Assembly (NCBI GenBank): GCA_949592205.1
Contig: CATIUR010000001.1
Location: 13,593,501-13,657,500 of the forward strand
Direction: 5' to 3'
Length of the DNA stretch: 64,000 nucleotides
Origin: Helichrysum umbraculigerum
Taxonomy: Eukaryota; Streptophyta; Magnoliopsida; Asterales; Asteraceae
Part shown: positions 10,037 through 21,245 of the stretch, piece by piece
How the letters are laid out: each line of letters starts with the position of its first letter
How positions within the stretch are numbered: the first letter of the stretch is position 1
Notes under the pieces: model-generated
Database searches by the model: none
The model's input: only the letters and a program-made list of their open reading frames with translations
What the model was told of the DNA's origin: nothing
Translations under genes and position numbers: made by a program

Positions 10037-12935
10037 GGTAAATATTATTATGCGGATGTGACTGTGAAGAGTATATTTGATATTCTTCAAGATATAGAGA
10101 AGAAGGTGAAAGGGATAAAGGGATGTTATCTACCATTAAGTGGAACTTGCTTTGGTCAAATTTGGTTTTATACCGAGGATTGTAGTTTACAACCTGAGTT
10201 GTTGCACTTTATGCTTTTGAACCTTTGTGCAGTGAATAAAGCTAAAGAGGAGTTGGTTTTCCAAGTTGGTGGTAAAACATTACATTTTGGGCCGGAGGAA
10301 TTTTGTCTAATTTCTGGGATGAAGTTCGGTGTTCTTCCTAAAATACCTGGCACTGGAGGGGGGTTGTTTAGAGAGAGAATATTCGGCAACGGGAGGGTTG
10401 TGACACAAAACGTCTGTGTGCGTGATCTCCATCACACTTTTACCCACCAACTAGATCGGTATGCCCCCCGGGATGTTGTGCGAATTTGTTTGTTAGAACT
10501 TTTGCAGGTTGGTTTTATTGATGGGGATGAAGATGTTGTTGTTGACGATGAGTTACTACGGTTGGTTGAAGATTTAAATGAGTGGAATAAATTTCCATGG
10601 GGTTCGTACGTTTGGCGTCGCACATACGAGTCACTTAGTGTGGATATGAAAAGCCGAGTAAGGTATGATCCAAAGGGTGAAAGACCCCCCATGTATTCAC
10701 TTAGGGGTTTCATGTTTGCGTTCAAGGTAGTAAATGTTTGCACTACTATTTTATACTTCACTAAAAGTTCTCATATAAGTCTGTTTAATTTTTTTAAACT
10801 TTTCTTTAATAGATATGGATTTTGGAAGTACTACCGTGCTGCAAATTGTATCATGACAAAGATAAAACTTGGCATGTACCAAGAGGTGTCGCTTGGACCC
10901 AAAAGAAAGCTTATGATTGGTCGATTTGTGTGAAGTTCGATAAGATGTCTAGGCAGGTATATCTGGAAAATAAAATGAAAAAATAATAAAGTTTGTTCAA
11001 GTATTTCAATGTTTCCCTGGTTTCCCTCTGTTAATTGTTTATATTTAAATACAAGAGCAGGCGACATATATACCGAGCGATATTAAGGCGACACCTGTGG
11101 AGAGCCAAAGGCCTTGGTATCAGGATACAATACGGTTCCTTGAGGTAGATTCATTATTGGCTAAGTTTGAAAGGCGTTTCAACATTGTGGAATGTATGCA
11201 ACAAGGTAGGCATTTTGTCGATGTGCAATGTAGGCAACAGAGGCGTTTTGCTAATATTGGGGAGTTAGTTGAGGTATATGATCTTTCATATCCATTTAAT
11301 ATATTTAAATTTGTTGTGCTTTCACACCAATTATATTGATATATATATAATAGGTCTTGTGGAATAAAGCATACCCGAATCATAATATGTCTGACTTAGA
11401 GTTTACCGAAGACGACTTGGCGACAATTATGTATGAGGATCAACCAATGTTTATAGAACAACCTAATGTCGGTAATGGCCAACCAACAATCAGGAAAGGA
11501 CAAGCAAAAATTAGCAAACAACAACGAGTGATAGGTAAAGAAAAGGGTTGTGCTGGTAATGAACATTGTAAATTGATTAGAGAAAAACCAAGAAGTTGTA
11601 AAGAATGTAGGGTAGTTGGTAAAGAACTGGCACGTGTTGGTAACAAACAACCCAATGAACAATCGTTAAGTAGAAACAACCCCAGGTTTCGTAAACCTTT
11701 AGAGCTGTGGACAGATGAAGAATTTCGTATGTTTCTGCAATGTTGTGCTGACGACGAGGATGATGAAGAAAAAGTGAGTAAATTCAGACACCATTTAGTT
11801 TTTTTAATCAAAGTTGTTGTACATACGTCTTCTTCTAACAACAATTTTTTGTATGAAAGCAAATGATGGATATTGATGGCAGTGCTACTTGCCATAAAGT
11901 GATAGGACCATCTACAACGCGCAATTGTGAGACTCATTTTGAAACCACAGCACGTGAGTTCTGTCAACGGTGGCTTGGCCATGGAAATCCCAGCGATCAC
12001 TGTTTATTTCTCAAAGGTTATCCCTACCCATTGAGTTTGGACTTTTGGGGTAGGCTTCTTAATGCCAGCGGGGATGGTTGGCTAGAAAGTGAGGTACGAT
12101 ATTATGGGCATAAATGTTTCTTTCTTGCATGTGTGATGCTAACATTTATCCGCGCGTTATCATATATCCTAACATGGTTTATTAAATATTATATATAAGT
12201 GTAATTTACTGTAGCTTACCTTAGCAATTTGATAATCAATGTAATTTATACAACCTTATTCTTAATGATGTAGCACATTGACATTTGGTCAAATATAGTA
12301 GCTTCATCACGTAACAAGGATGAACGGTGTGGCATCTTACCCGTTGATTTTCATTATATATTGCATGATTGCGAAAGATTATATGCGTTGGCTAATGGCA
12401 CAGAGGGACCTTGTCCTCCATGGTGGACTATTGATAGGGTAAGCAACAAAGTTAACCCAAAAACTTCATTTGCAAAGGTTCATATAAATTAACTTTTACC
12501 GGTTCGCAGGTTCTTTTCCCATTGAATCAAAACAGTCTGCATTGGATGCTCGCCGAGTTGGACCTAACTTCTTGGACTATAATGATTTACGACAGCAACC
12601 TTTTAGTAGACGCGATGGTCCCATGTCCGAGGATGACCTTCTTGCATGGTATTCTCGATAAGCTGCAACAAGTCATTCCTATTTTTCTGGACAAGCTAAA
12701 TTACTGGAGTAATGCAAGCGTAGAAAGAGTAGATAAATTGCAACTGAACTTGCAGTATCTCGGTATCGATTCCCCTCAACAAACTGATAGTTCTAGTTGT
12801 GGGGTTTATGTTTGTCATTTTGTTGAAAAACTAGCACACAGTCATCCAATTGATATACAGTGCCCTGGACATCTTTTTGAGGTTACCTATAGGGAGTATC
12901 TCGCACAGACAATGTATTCCACTCGGTGTGGTTAA
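10037..12935 (+). CDS. DUF1985-Ulp1 (C48 family) cysteine protease, seven exons, left copy
   Basis: A spliced gene for a SUMO-protease-like (Ulp1/SENP fold) cysteine peptidase with an N-terminal plant DUF1985 domain. Exons: 10037-10726, 10813-10956, 11061-11273, 11354-11773, 11860-12093, 12274-12438 and 12510-12935, all with GT-AG borders. Every exon is a multiple of three, so all introns are phase 0, giving about 763 residues without the missing first exon. DUF1985 is seen in TCFGQIWF and LHFGPEEFCLISGMKFG. The catalytic domain in the last exon shows His in SLHWMLAEL, Asp in IMIYDSN, Gln in SPQQTDS and Cys in SSSCGVYVC, so all expected catalytic residues are present. No stop or frameshift was found. 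It reads inward from the left MULE end. Deconjugation of SUMO or another ubiquitin-like protein is inferred from family, not shown. Confidence 0.85.
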
Positions 12936-13125
12936 GTGTTAATTGTAAAGTTTGTAAAAAATGATCTTTGGTTCCGTATTGAAATGCATATTATTAGAAG
13001 ATACAACCCGTCGTTGATGTTGTTGACATTAATAATAAAATACATTATGTAGGTTGATATTTTGTAGCTTCATATTTAAGAAGGCGTGGTAAGCAAATGC
13101 ATATTATTTAAAGAGCATTTATGTA
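12936..13125. other. 3' flank of the left protease gene
   Basis: 190 bp of MULE sequence between the protease stop codon and the insertion point of the nested Ty3 element. It probably holds the 3' UTR. No clear terminator was identified. Confidence 0.4.
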
Positions 13126-13130
13126 ATACA
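13126..13130. repeat. Target-site duplication of the nested Ty3 element
   Basis: ATACA, matched exactly at 23786-23790 after the 3' LTR. Five base pairs is the usual length for LTR retrotransposons. Confidence 0.95.
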
Positions 13131-15670
13131 TGTAACACCCGCCAAATTAGGACTAGTAATTAGTGCCTAATCATATGTTAATACATGTAATTAGTTCCTT
13201 GTTAGGCTAATTAATGTATCGAATTTTATATATTGTTGAATATATACGAATATGCGATTTGATTAAATCGTACGCAATTTAAATCGAATGTATTTCGATT
13301 CAAATTTTATACGGACGTTGGTGACCAATTTTATTAAATAACGTTGTTATGTCAAAAATATTATTATAATAATATTTCGTATTTATTCGTATCGTACAAT
13401 CAGAAAGTTATACAATTTAAAATGTAAAACGCGCAAACTAAATAAACCAACTTACATTTATAACTCAAACGTAAACTTATTTGTAAAATAATTAAATAAA
13501 ATATCGCGTAATAATTTGTATTTAAAATGTACCAATTAATATTTAAAATGATTAATTAACGTTTAAACGACGGAGCAAAACGAACACCGCACGGAGCGGG
13601 AACGCGGGGCGAAAAATGGGAGGATAACCTCCCATTTCCCACTCTCTCCTCTTACTTTCTCATTTCTCTTTCTCTTTCTCCTTTCTTTTCTCTCAATTCC
13701 ACCAACCAACCAAAAACCCCCAACTTCACAAAATCGACAAATAAACGTACCAAACGACTTCGGATCTTCAAGATTTTTAGAGATTCACGACCACCGCGAC
13801 ACGATCTATCATCCTATCTTTTCGGATTTCTCATCCGACACTTTGTAAGTTTCCGACAAATCCCGAAATCTCTCGTTTTTAAATGTTTTCACTTGTTAGT
13901 AGTTTGTAACAACTTATAATGTCCCTATAAGGGTTGGGTAAAAGTTTTGGACCGAACGGAAACCGAAAAACTCGTTTTCGACACATTTTCCGGCCAACAG
14001 ACCGCTACGTCGCATTTGACCCAGAATTTATGCGACGTCAGCTTCTACGTCGCAAAACCCCTCGTGACGTCGCATAGTGCGACGTCAGTCACAACGTCGC
14101 ATTAAATTGCGACGTCGCATATAGCGACGTCAGCCTTAACGTCGCCAATACCTCGCCACGTCGCAGAAATCACCTACGTCGCATTAGCGACGCAGCACCC
14201 TACGTCGCATTAAATTGCGAAACGTCGCCTTTAGCGACGTCATGCTCAACGTCGCAATCCTACCTGCGACGTCGCACCCAACGTCGCACAAACCAGAACC
14301 TCAAAAACACAGATTTTTACTAAGTGTCGAGACTCGAAATTTATCACTCGATTTTACCCAAATTCAGATCCAGATGCGTTTTTCGTCAAAGCAATATAGT
14401 AGAAATAAAAGTTTTCCAAGCTGACCTGGCAGCTCGACCCCAGCCAGGGGCTCTGCCCCTTGGACCCCGCCAGGGGCTGCCGCCCCTTGGACCCCGCTAC
14501 CAGGGGCGCTGCCCCCGGACCCCCGTACTTAGATTGCGTAACGGCTTCTAAAACACAATCAAAACACATTTTTCAAGTAAAACGCCACGAAATCAAAATA
14601 GTAATAATTGAGATTATTATTACAAATCCGTCACCAACGGGCCATACACTTTTCAAACACTTAAACGTATCAACCAAATAGTGGAGATTTGGACATTATA
14701 GTTGGACGAACAACTACAAGGTAGTCTTATTAGATACCTTCGCATATTATAACCATCGCGTGTCGTGGACACCCTCAGGTTACAAGTCTTTGGACTTCGA
14801 TTCTCGGCTAATCATTCTCAGTTTATTTTCATAAACTCAACGACTCAGGTGAGTCTCATAGCCCCTCTTTTTACTGTTTTACTCAGGGGTGTGATATACT
14901 GCTCAACTTTTAACATGTGAACGCAAGTACCAACTTTTCATATACTACATGAGTTTTTCGAAACTAATCATTTTAAAGTCCTCCGTCAGCATAGTTGTTA
15001 ATACGTTGTAGCGTGAATATTAGTATATGGTACCATATAGGATTGACCCTCCTCGTTCGGGTTAGCAAGCACTAACCGGGTAAACGGACGTACTAATATT
15101 TGGGAAGACGAATGTGGATTAGGCATTCGTGGAGGCACCTCGCCCGGAATTCTCTATAGGGGACCCGGCCCTCGAGTTAAGCTCAACTATGTGCTCATGG
15201 CCGTATACACGATGATTATCATTAAATTGCTGGATGCAATTCATTATTTAATTGCTGGATGCAATTCATTATTAAATTGCTGGATGCAATTCATTTTTAA
15301 ATCTTGCGGTTCATACGATATTACTTGATTTCAAACCTGTGAGCTCACCAGCTTTATAGCTGACCTTTTAGCATATATCGCAGGTACCCAGCAGTAGGAT
15401 GTTTCTGCTTCAGGATTTAGCTCGAGTCAGCATACAGACGATTGAGATTTTCTTGCATTAGTATATTTTGTATAAGTACTTATGTACTGAAATCTCATTT
15501 TACTTAACTCGAGCTATGTAAAGCTTTAAACGTTGTAAACATTTCAGTTATCAATATATTTTGTTAAAACGACACATATAGAGTCGTTTGCTATTTATCT
15601 TTGTGCTTTGTTATTGATTAGTAACACCCAAATCAAGCTTCCGCAAATCATCAAATTTGGGGGTGTTACA
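13131..15670 (+). repeat. 5' LTR of the nested Ty3 element
   Basis: 2,540 bp. Notable parts: a CT-rich leader-like stretch at 13625-13700; an array of about twenty GACGTCGCA-type words at 14006-14290; a GC-rich hairpin-forming segment (CAGGGGCTCTGCCCC and related) at 14440-14525; a palindromic GACTCAGGTGAGTC at 14842-14855; and three copies of a 25-bp unit centred on TTGCTGGATGCAA at about 15220-15300. Short open frames within it are by-products of the repeats. Confidence 0.95.
14006..14290. repeat. Array of CGTCGCA/TGCGACG words in the LTR
   Basis: About twenty copies of a CpG-rich word in both orientations, often meeting as a palindrome around GACGTC (TGCGACGTCGCA). The core resembles the ACGT element bound by plant bZIP factors. 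It sits at LTR offset 876-1160. The same array is at 22121-22405 in the other LTR. Confidence 0.9.
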
Positions 15671-15673
15671 GAT

Positions 15674-15685
15674 TGGTATCAGAGC
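15674..15685 (+). other. Primer-binding site (tRNA-iMet)
   Basis: TGGTATCAGAGC, starting 3 nt after the 5' LTR. It is complementary to the 3' end of initiator methionine tRNA and primes minus-strand DNA synthesis. Confidence 0.95.
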
Positions 15686-15998
15686 CTAAGGTTATAGTGA
15701 ACTAGGTTGCATTTAGTGAACCTAGACTATGACCATTAGGCGGTATTCCTTATTAGGTATAACTGGTTCAGTGATTACATCATACAAGTTTAATTTAACA
15801 TAGCCTGATCAACTATGTACAATTAAGCAAAGATGATGTAAGATCTGAAAGTAGTTATGGCTGAACAGGATACAATAGAAGACTCTGACCTCGAGAGAAC
15901 CGAGACTTAAACATGTTTATGCTAGACACTCAATAGGCTATATTATATAGGAACTATATGAATATAGGCCTCAATCTTACTAACGCTTTGTCTCAGAA

Positions 15999-16484
15999 AT
16001 GGCAAACACACCATCAAATTCATCTCGTTCTCAATCCGGGTCGCAGAACCCAAGGGTAGCAAGGAGGAACTCCAGGTTGCCTCGAGCTGGCCCGTACTCC
16101 ACTCACTCCACCTTGCCGGCTCTAGCCGCTAGGGTGAATCAACACGAGCAACGACTTCGCACCATGGATGTCGTGTTGCAGGAAACAAACGAAAACTGGA
16201 GACTTACATCCCTCGAACGCATAGAACAAGTCTCCGACGATCTTGAAACCACTAACAACAACATGGATATCCTTCGTAATCAAATAATAGAAATAAGGGT
16301 GGAAAATGCCCTTCTGCAACAAAGGATGGATGAATGTGTGCAACGCTCACTTGAGGCGGAAGAATATGCGCGTGGACTAACACAACGACTTGCACTAGCA
16401 GAAGACAACGCCCGACAAGCTAGCAGGCTTGCAAACACTGTGGACCGTCTTGTCACGATGATGGAACAAATTAATCTACGTTAA
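15999..16484 (+). CDS. Pre-gag accessory ORF, coiled-coil protein
   Basis: 161 residues, starting MANTPSNSSRSQ. I do not recognise a named family. The N-terminus is Ser/Arg-rich and basic (NPRVARRNSRLPR). The rest is predicted coiled coil with heptad-like leucines and many Glu/Gln/Arg, ending RLVTMMEQINLR. It lies between the primer site and gag, in a different frame from gag, with a 278-bp gap. The second Ty3 family in this window has a homologue in the same place. The ends are conserved and the middle diverged, which argues for selection on the protein. Possible roles (nucleic-acid binding, capsid accessory, expression control) are guesses. Confidence 0.8.
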   Translation: MANTPSNSSRSQSGSQNPRVARRNSRLPRAGPYSTHSTLPALAARVNQHEQRLRTMDVVLQETNENWRLTSLERIEQVSDDLETTNNNMDILRNQIIEIRVENALLQQRMDECVQRSLEAEEYARGLTQRLALAEDNARQASRLANTVDRLVTMMEQINLR

Positions 16485-16762
16485 GACTAGTGTAGTCTTT
16501 GTCTTGTAATCTACCCTGTAATCTAGTAACTATCTACATGCTATTCTATAATTCGGTCGGATGTAACAATTCCCGACATCTTTTGTAATACATCTGTAGG
16601 ATGTAACCTTTGAACTCGTATCATCTATCAAGTATTCTTGCTGTTTTCGACTCATATTAATTGCCATTATTCCTGTATTACTGCTTTTATACATGTACAT
16701 CTGAGATAAATACAACTTTCTTGCAAAATCTCATGTATCTTCATTTCTTTTATTGAAGAATC

Positions 16763-19700
16763 ATGCCGCCAAAGACCAGACCTTACACTGATGCTCAGAT
16801 TACGTCACTCATAACCCAGGCTGTTACTGAAGCCTTAGCTCGGAATACCCCACCAAACTCCACAAGAAACAGCGATACCGCTGGAACCTCTACCACCAAA
16901 CCTTGTTCTTACAAGGACTTTCAAAGCTGCAAACCCTCGAGTTTCAAGGGTTCTGAAGGAGCCATCGGACTAATCAGATGGTTCGAGAAAATGGAAACTG
17001 TTTTCCGTGTCAGCAAATGCGCGGAGAACGACAAAGTAAACTTCGCCACCTGCTCTCTTGAAGATGATGCCCACTCTTGGTGGAATTCATATACCCAATC
17101 AGTGGGTGCTGACATTGCCTACCAAATCACTTGGGAGGAATTGAAAGCCAAACTCACTGCCAAGTACTGCTCTATCGCCAAACTCCAAAAGCTGGATGAG
17201 GAGTTCTGGAACTTAAAGGTTCAGGGTGGTGACATCGATGGTTATACCACCAGGTTTCAACAACTAGCTGCTCTCCGCCCAGCTATGGTAAGCACTGAAC
17301 CTGATAAAATCAGGAAGTACGCCCTTGGTCTCCCTGATTTTGTTCGGGGACACGTCATCTCTTCCAAACCAACCACCATTGACGGTGCAATCTCATTGGC
17401 CCAAGACCTGATGTCTATGAGCCAAGATTCTGAACCACCCACTTCATCCTCCCAAAACAACAAACGCAAGTGGTCTGACTACCACAACAACCATTCCAAC
17501 CAACAAAACAAGAAACCCGACACCATCAAAGCTTACAACACCACCACTGACATCATCCGGGGTTACACGGGGAGCAAACCATATTGTCCCAAGTGCAGCC
17601 GTCACCATGAGGGTTCCTGTGGTCCCTTTTGCAACAACTGCAAGAGGTACGGCCACCTCACCAAAGATTGCCGCTCACCTGCCAACAACAATTCCAACAA
17701 CAACACCAGACCACCCAAAGTATGCTTTGAGTGTGGGAAACCTGGGCATTTCAGGGACTCGTGCCCAAAACTGAAGAACAACAACAACAACAACCGCAAC
17801 AACAACAACAACAACACTCGCAGCAGAGCTTTCGTCATCAAATCTGGGGACGCCCGCCAGGACCCGAATGTGGTCTCGGGTATGTTCCTCCTCAACAACT
17901 TAACTGCTTCTGTTCTATTTGATACTGGTGCTGATAGAAGCTTTATCTCCGATGATTTTTGCCCATTACTTGACATCACTCCTGTTGCCTTAGATGTTAA
18001 GTACACTGTAGAGCTAGCCAATGGAAAACTTGTAGAAACCACCAGTGTGATACCTAATTGCACTTTAAACCTAGCTGACGAAATCTTTTCGATCGACCTT
18101 ATACCCATTGAAATCGGAAGTTTCGACGTCATTATTGGAATGGACTGGTTGTCCAAACATCGAGCTGAAATCATTTGTCACGATAAGATCGTCCGTATCC
18201 CACTCGCCGTCGGTGGAACCTTGATCATACAGGGGGAGACCGGTGGGACGGGACTCAATATAATCTCCTGCTTAAAAACCCGAAAATTTCTGAGAAAGGG
18301 TTACCCTGCCATACTCGCACACATCACCGAGAAGAAGTCGGAGGAGAAACGACTTGAGGATGTGCCGATTGTTAGAGACTTTCCCGAAGTCTTTCCGGAA
18401 GAACTACCTGGTCTACCTCCGTCTAGACAGGTTGAGTTCTCAATCGATCTCGTGCCGGGTGCCGCACCGGTGGCCCGCGCACCATACCGTTTAGCCCCAT
18501 CCGAACTTCAGGAGTTGTCCTCTCAGTTACAGGAACTGCTGGATCGAGGATTCATTAGACCGAGTTCTTCACCTTGGGGAGCTCCGGTCTTATTTGTCAA
18601 AAAGAAGGACGGTTCATTCCGAATGTGCATCGACTATCGAGAGTTGAATAAATTGACCATCAAGAACCGTTATCCACTTCCTCGCATTGATGATCTATTC
18701 GACCAACTTCAGGGTTCAAGTTTCTACTCAAAATTCGATCTGCGATCAGGTTATCATCAGTTACGAGTTCGCGACACCGATATTCCAAAAACTGCTTTCA
18801 GAACTCGTTACGGGCACTACGAATTCCAAGTGATGCCCTTTGGTCTAACCAACGCACCGGCTGTATTCATGGACCTCATGAACCGGGTGTGCAAACCTTA
18901 CCTCGATAAGTTTGTCATTGTCTTTATCGATGACATACTCATTTACTCGCGCAACGAGCAAGAACATGCGCAACACCTCAGAACCATCCTTGAACTACTT
19001 AGACACGAGGAGCTTTATGCTAAATTCTCTAAGTGTGAGTTCTGGATCCAAACTGTTCAATTCCTTGGTCACGTGATCGACAGTCAAGGAATTCACGTTG
19101 ACCCATCAAAAATCGAGGCTATCAAAGACTGGCAAGCACCCACCTCTGCAACTGAAGTACGACAATTCTTGGGTCTTGCTGGGTACTATCGGCGATTTAT
19201 CGAAAATTTCTCTAAAATAGCTCAGCCACTCACGGTACTGACACAGAAGGACAAAAGGTTCGATTGGACTGAGAAACAAGAGTCAGCGTTCCAACTTCTG
19301 AAACAAAAGCTTTGCAGTGCTCCAATTCTATCACTACCCGAAGGCACCGATGACTTCGTGGTATACTGCGATGCTTCTCACCAAGGTCTCGGTTGCGTGT
19401 TGATGCAACGAGACAAGGTCATTGCTTATGCCTCACGACAGCTAAAAATTCACGAAAAGAACTACACCACTCATGATCTCGAACTTGGAGCTGTTGTTTT
19501 TGCTCTCAAAATCTGGAGACATTACCTCTACGGCACTAGGTGCACTATCTTTACCGATCATAAAAGTCTCCAACATATCTTCGATCAGAAGGATCTCAAT
19601 ATGAGGCAACGTCGATGGGTCGAGTTGCTTACCGATTACGATTGTGAGATCAAGTACCATCCAGGGAAGGCTAATGTTGTAGCCGATGCCCTCAGTCGAA

Positions 19701-21211
19701 AGGAACGACCTAAACCACTTCGAGTCCGAGCCCTCAGTATGACCATTCATAACGATCTTACCATTCAAATTCATACAGCTCAGATCGAAGCCCTGAAAGC
19801 TGAAAACATCAAAAATGAAGCCTTGCGGAGCATTGACAAACAATTCGAAATCAGACCTAACGGGATTAGGTGCTTCTCAAACCGAATCTGGTTGCCTAGT
19901 TTTGGGAACCTCCGAGACTTGGTGATGGACGAGGCTCACAAGTCTAAATATTCTATTCATCCGGGATCCGATAAGATGTACCACGGCATCAAGGAATTTT
20001 ATTGGTGGCCAAACATGAAAGCCGAAATCGCCACTTATGTCAGCAAGTGTCTTACTTGCTCGAAAGTCAAAACAGAACATCAGAAACCTCCTGGTTTACT
20101 CCAGCAACCTGAAATCCCTGAATGGAAATGGGAACAAATTGCCATGGATTTCATAACCAAACTACCCAAGTCGTCGAGCGGTTGCGATACCATTTGGGTG
20201 ATCGTCGATCGTCTCACCAAATCTGCTCATTTTCTGGCAATCAAAGAAAACGATAAAATGGAACGCCTTACACAAATCTACATCAAGGAAATCATTTCTC
20301 ATCACGGTGTTCCAACCTCAATCATCTCTGACAGAGATGCCCGTTTCACCTCTCACTTTTGGCAATCACTTCAAAAAGCTTTGGGTACTCGCCTTGATAT
20401 GAGTACCGCATACCATCCTCAAACCGACGGCCAAAGTGAGCGAACCATTCAAACACTGGAAGACATGCTACGAGCCTGCGTAGTTGACTTCGGTACAAAT
20501 TGGGAAAAACATCTACCGTTGTGCGAATTTTCGTACAATAACAGTTATCACGCCAGCATTAAGGCTGCACCTTTTGAGGCACTGTACGGTCGTAAGTGCC
20601 GATCACCGATCTGTTGGACTGAAGTGGGAGATAGTCAACTCACTGGTCCTGAACTCATTCACGCCACCACTGAGAAAATTGTGGAAATCCAAAACAGACT
20701 CAAAGCCGCACGTGATCGTCAGAAAAGTTATGCTGACGTGAGACGCAAACCACTCGAGTTCCAAGTTGGGGATCGAGTACTCTTAAAAATATCGCCTTGG
20801 AAAGGCGTCATCCGTTTTGGCAAACGCGGGAAGTTGAATCCCCGGTACATCGGACCTTTTGAGATCCTCGAACGGATTGGCCCCGTAGCTTATCGATTGC
20901 AGCTGCCATCCGAACTCAGCAGCGTGCACCCTACTTTTCATATTTAAAATCTGAAGAAGTGTCTGTCTGATGAGACACTTATCATTCCATTAGATGAAAT
21001 TCGTGTTGACGATAAACTTCACTTCGTTGAGGAACCCGCTGAAATTATGGACCGTGAGGTCAAACAACTGAAACAAAGTCGTATTCCCATTGTCAAGGTC
21101 AGATGGAATTCGCGGCGTGGTCCGGAATTCACCTGGGAACGGGAAGACCAAATGCGACTCAAATATCCTCAACTTTTCACTGGTTCCACATCAAACACGA
21201 CTTTGAGCTAA
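16763..21211 (+). pseudogene. gag-pol: Gag-Pol polyprotein of the nested Ty3 element, with stop before the chromodomain
   Basis: One frame encodes Gag and Pol. From the N-terminus: retrotransposon Gag (about 55-230); two CCHC zinc knuckles ([14 protein letters not shown] near 290, [14 protein letters not shown] near 320); aspartic protease with DTGA near 387; reverse transcriptase with FIDD near 721; RNase H with [10 protein letters not shown] near 868; integrase with zinc-binding and D, D, E positions near 1127, 1189 and 1225; and a GPF/Y-type module. A TAA at 20945-20947 ends the frame after 1,394 residues, where the sister element has serine. The same frame then continues to TAA at 21209-21211 through a chromodomain-like tail ([17 protein letters not shown]). 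So only the targeting module is cut off; the enzymes are complete. It is otherwise open throughout. Confidence 0.92.
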
Positions 21212-21232
21212 ATTTCGGGACGAAATTCTTCT

Positions 21233-21245
21233 AACAGGGGGAGAA
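21233..21245 (+). other. Polypurine tract
   Basis: AACAGGGGGAGAA directly before the 3' LTR; primes plus-strand synthesis. Confidence 0.9.

Noticed and set aside
14215..14681. Overlapping small ORFs in the LTR (and copies at 22330-22796)
   Set aside because: They lie on the GACGTCGCA array and the GC-rich hairpin segment, occur on both strands, and have no domain; they repeat only because the LTR is repeated.
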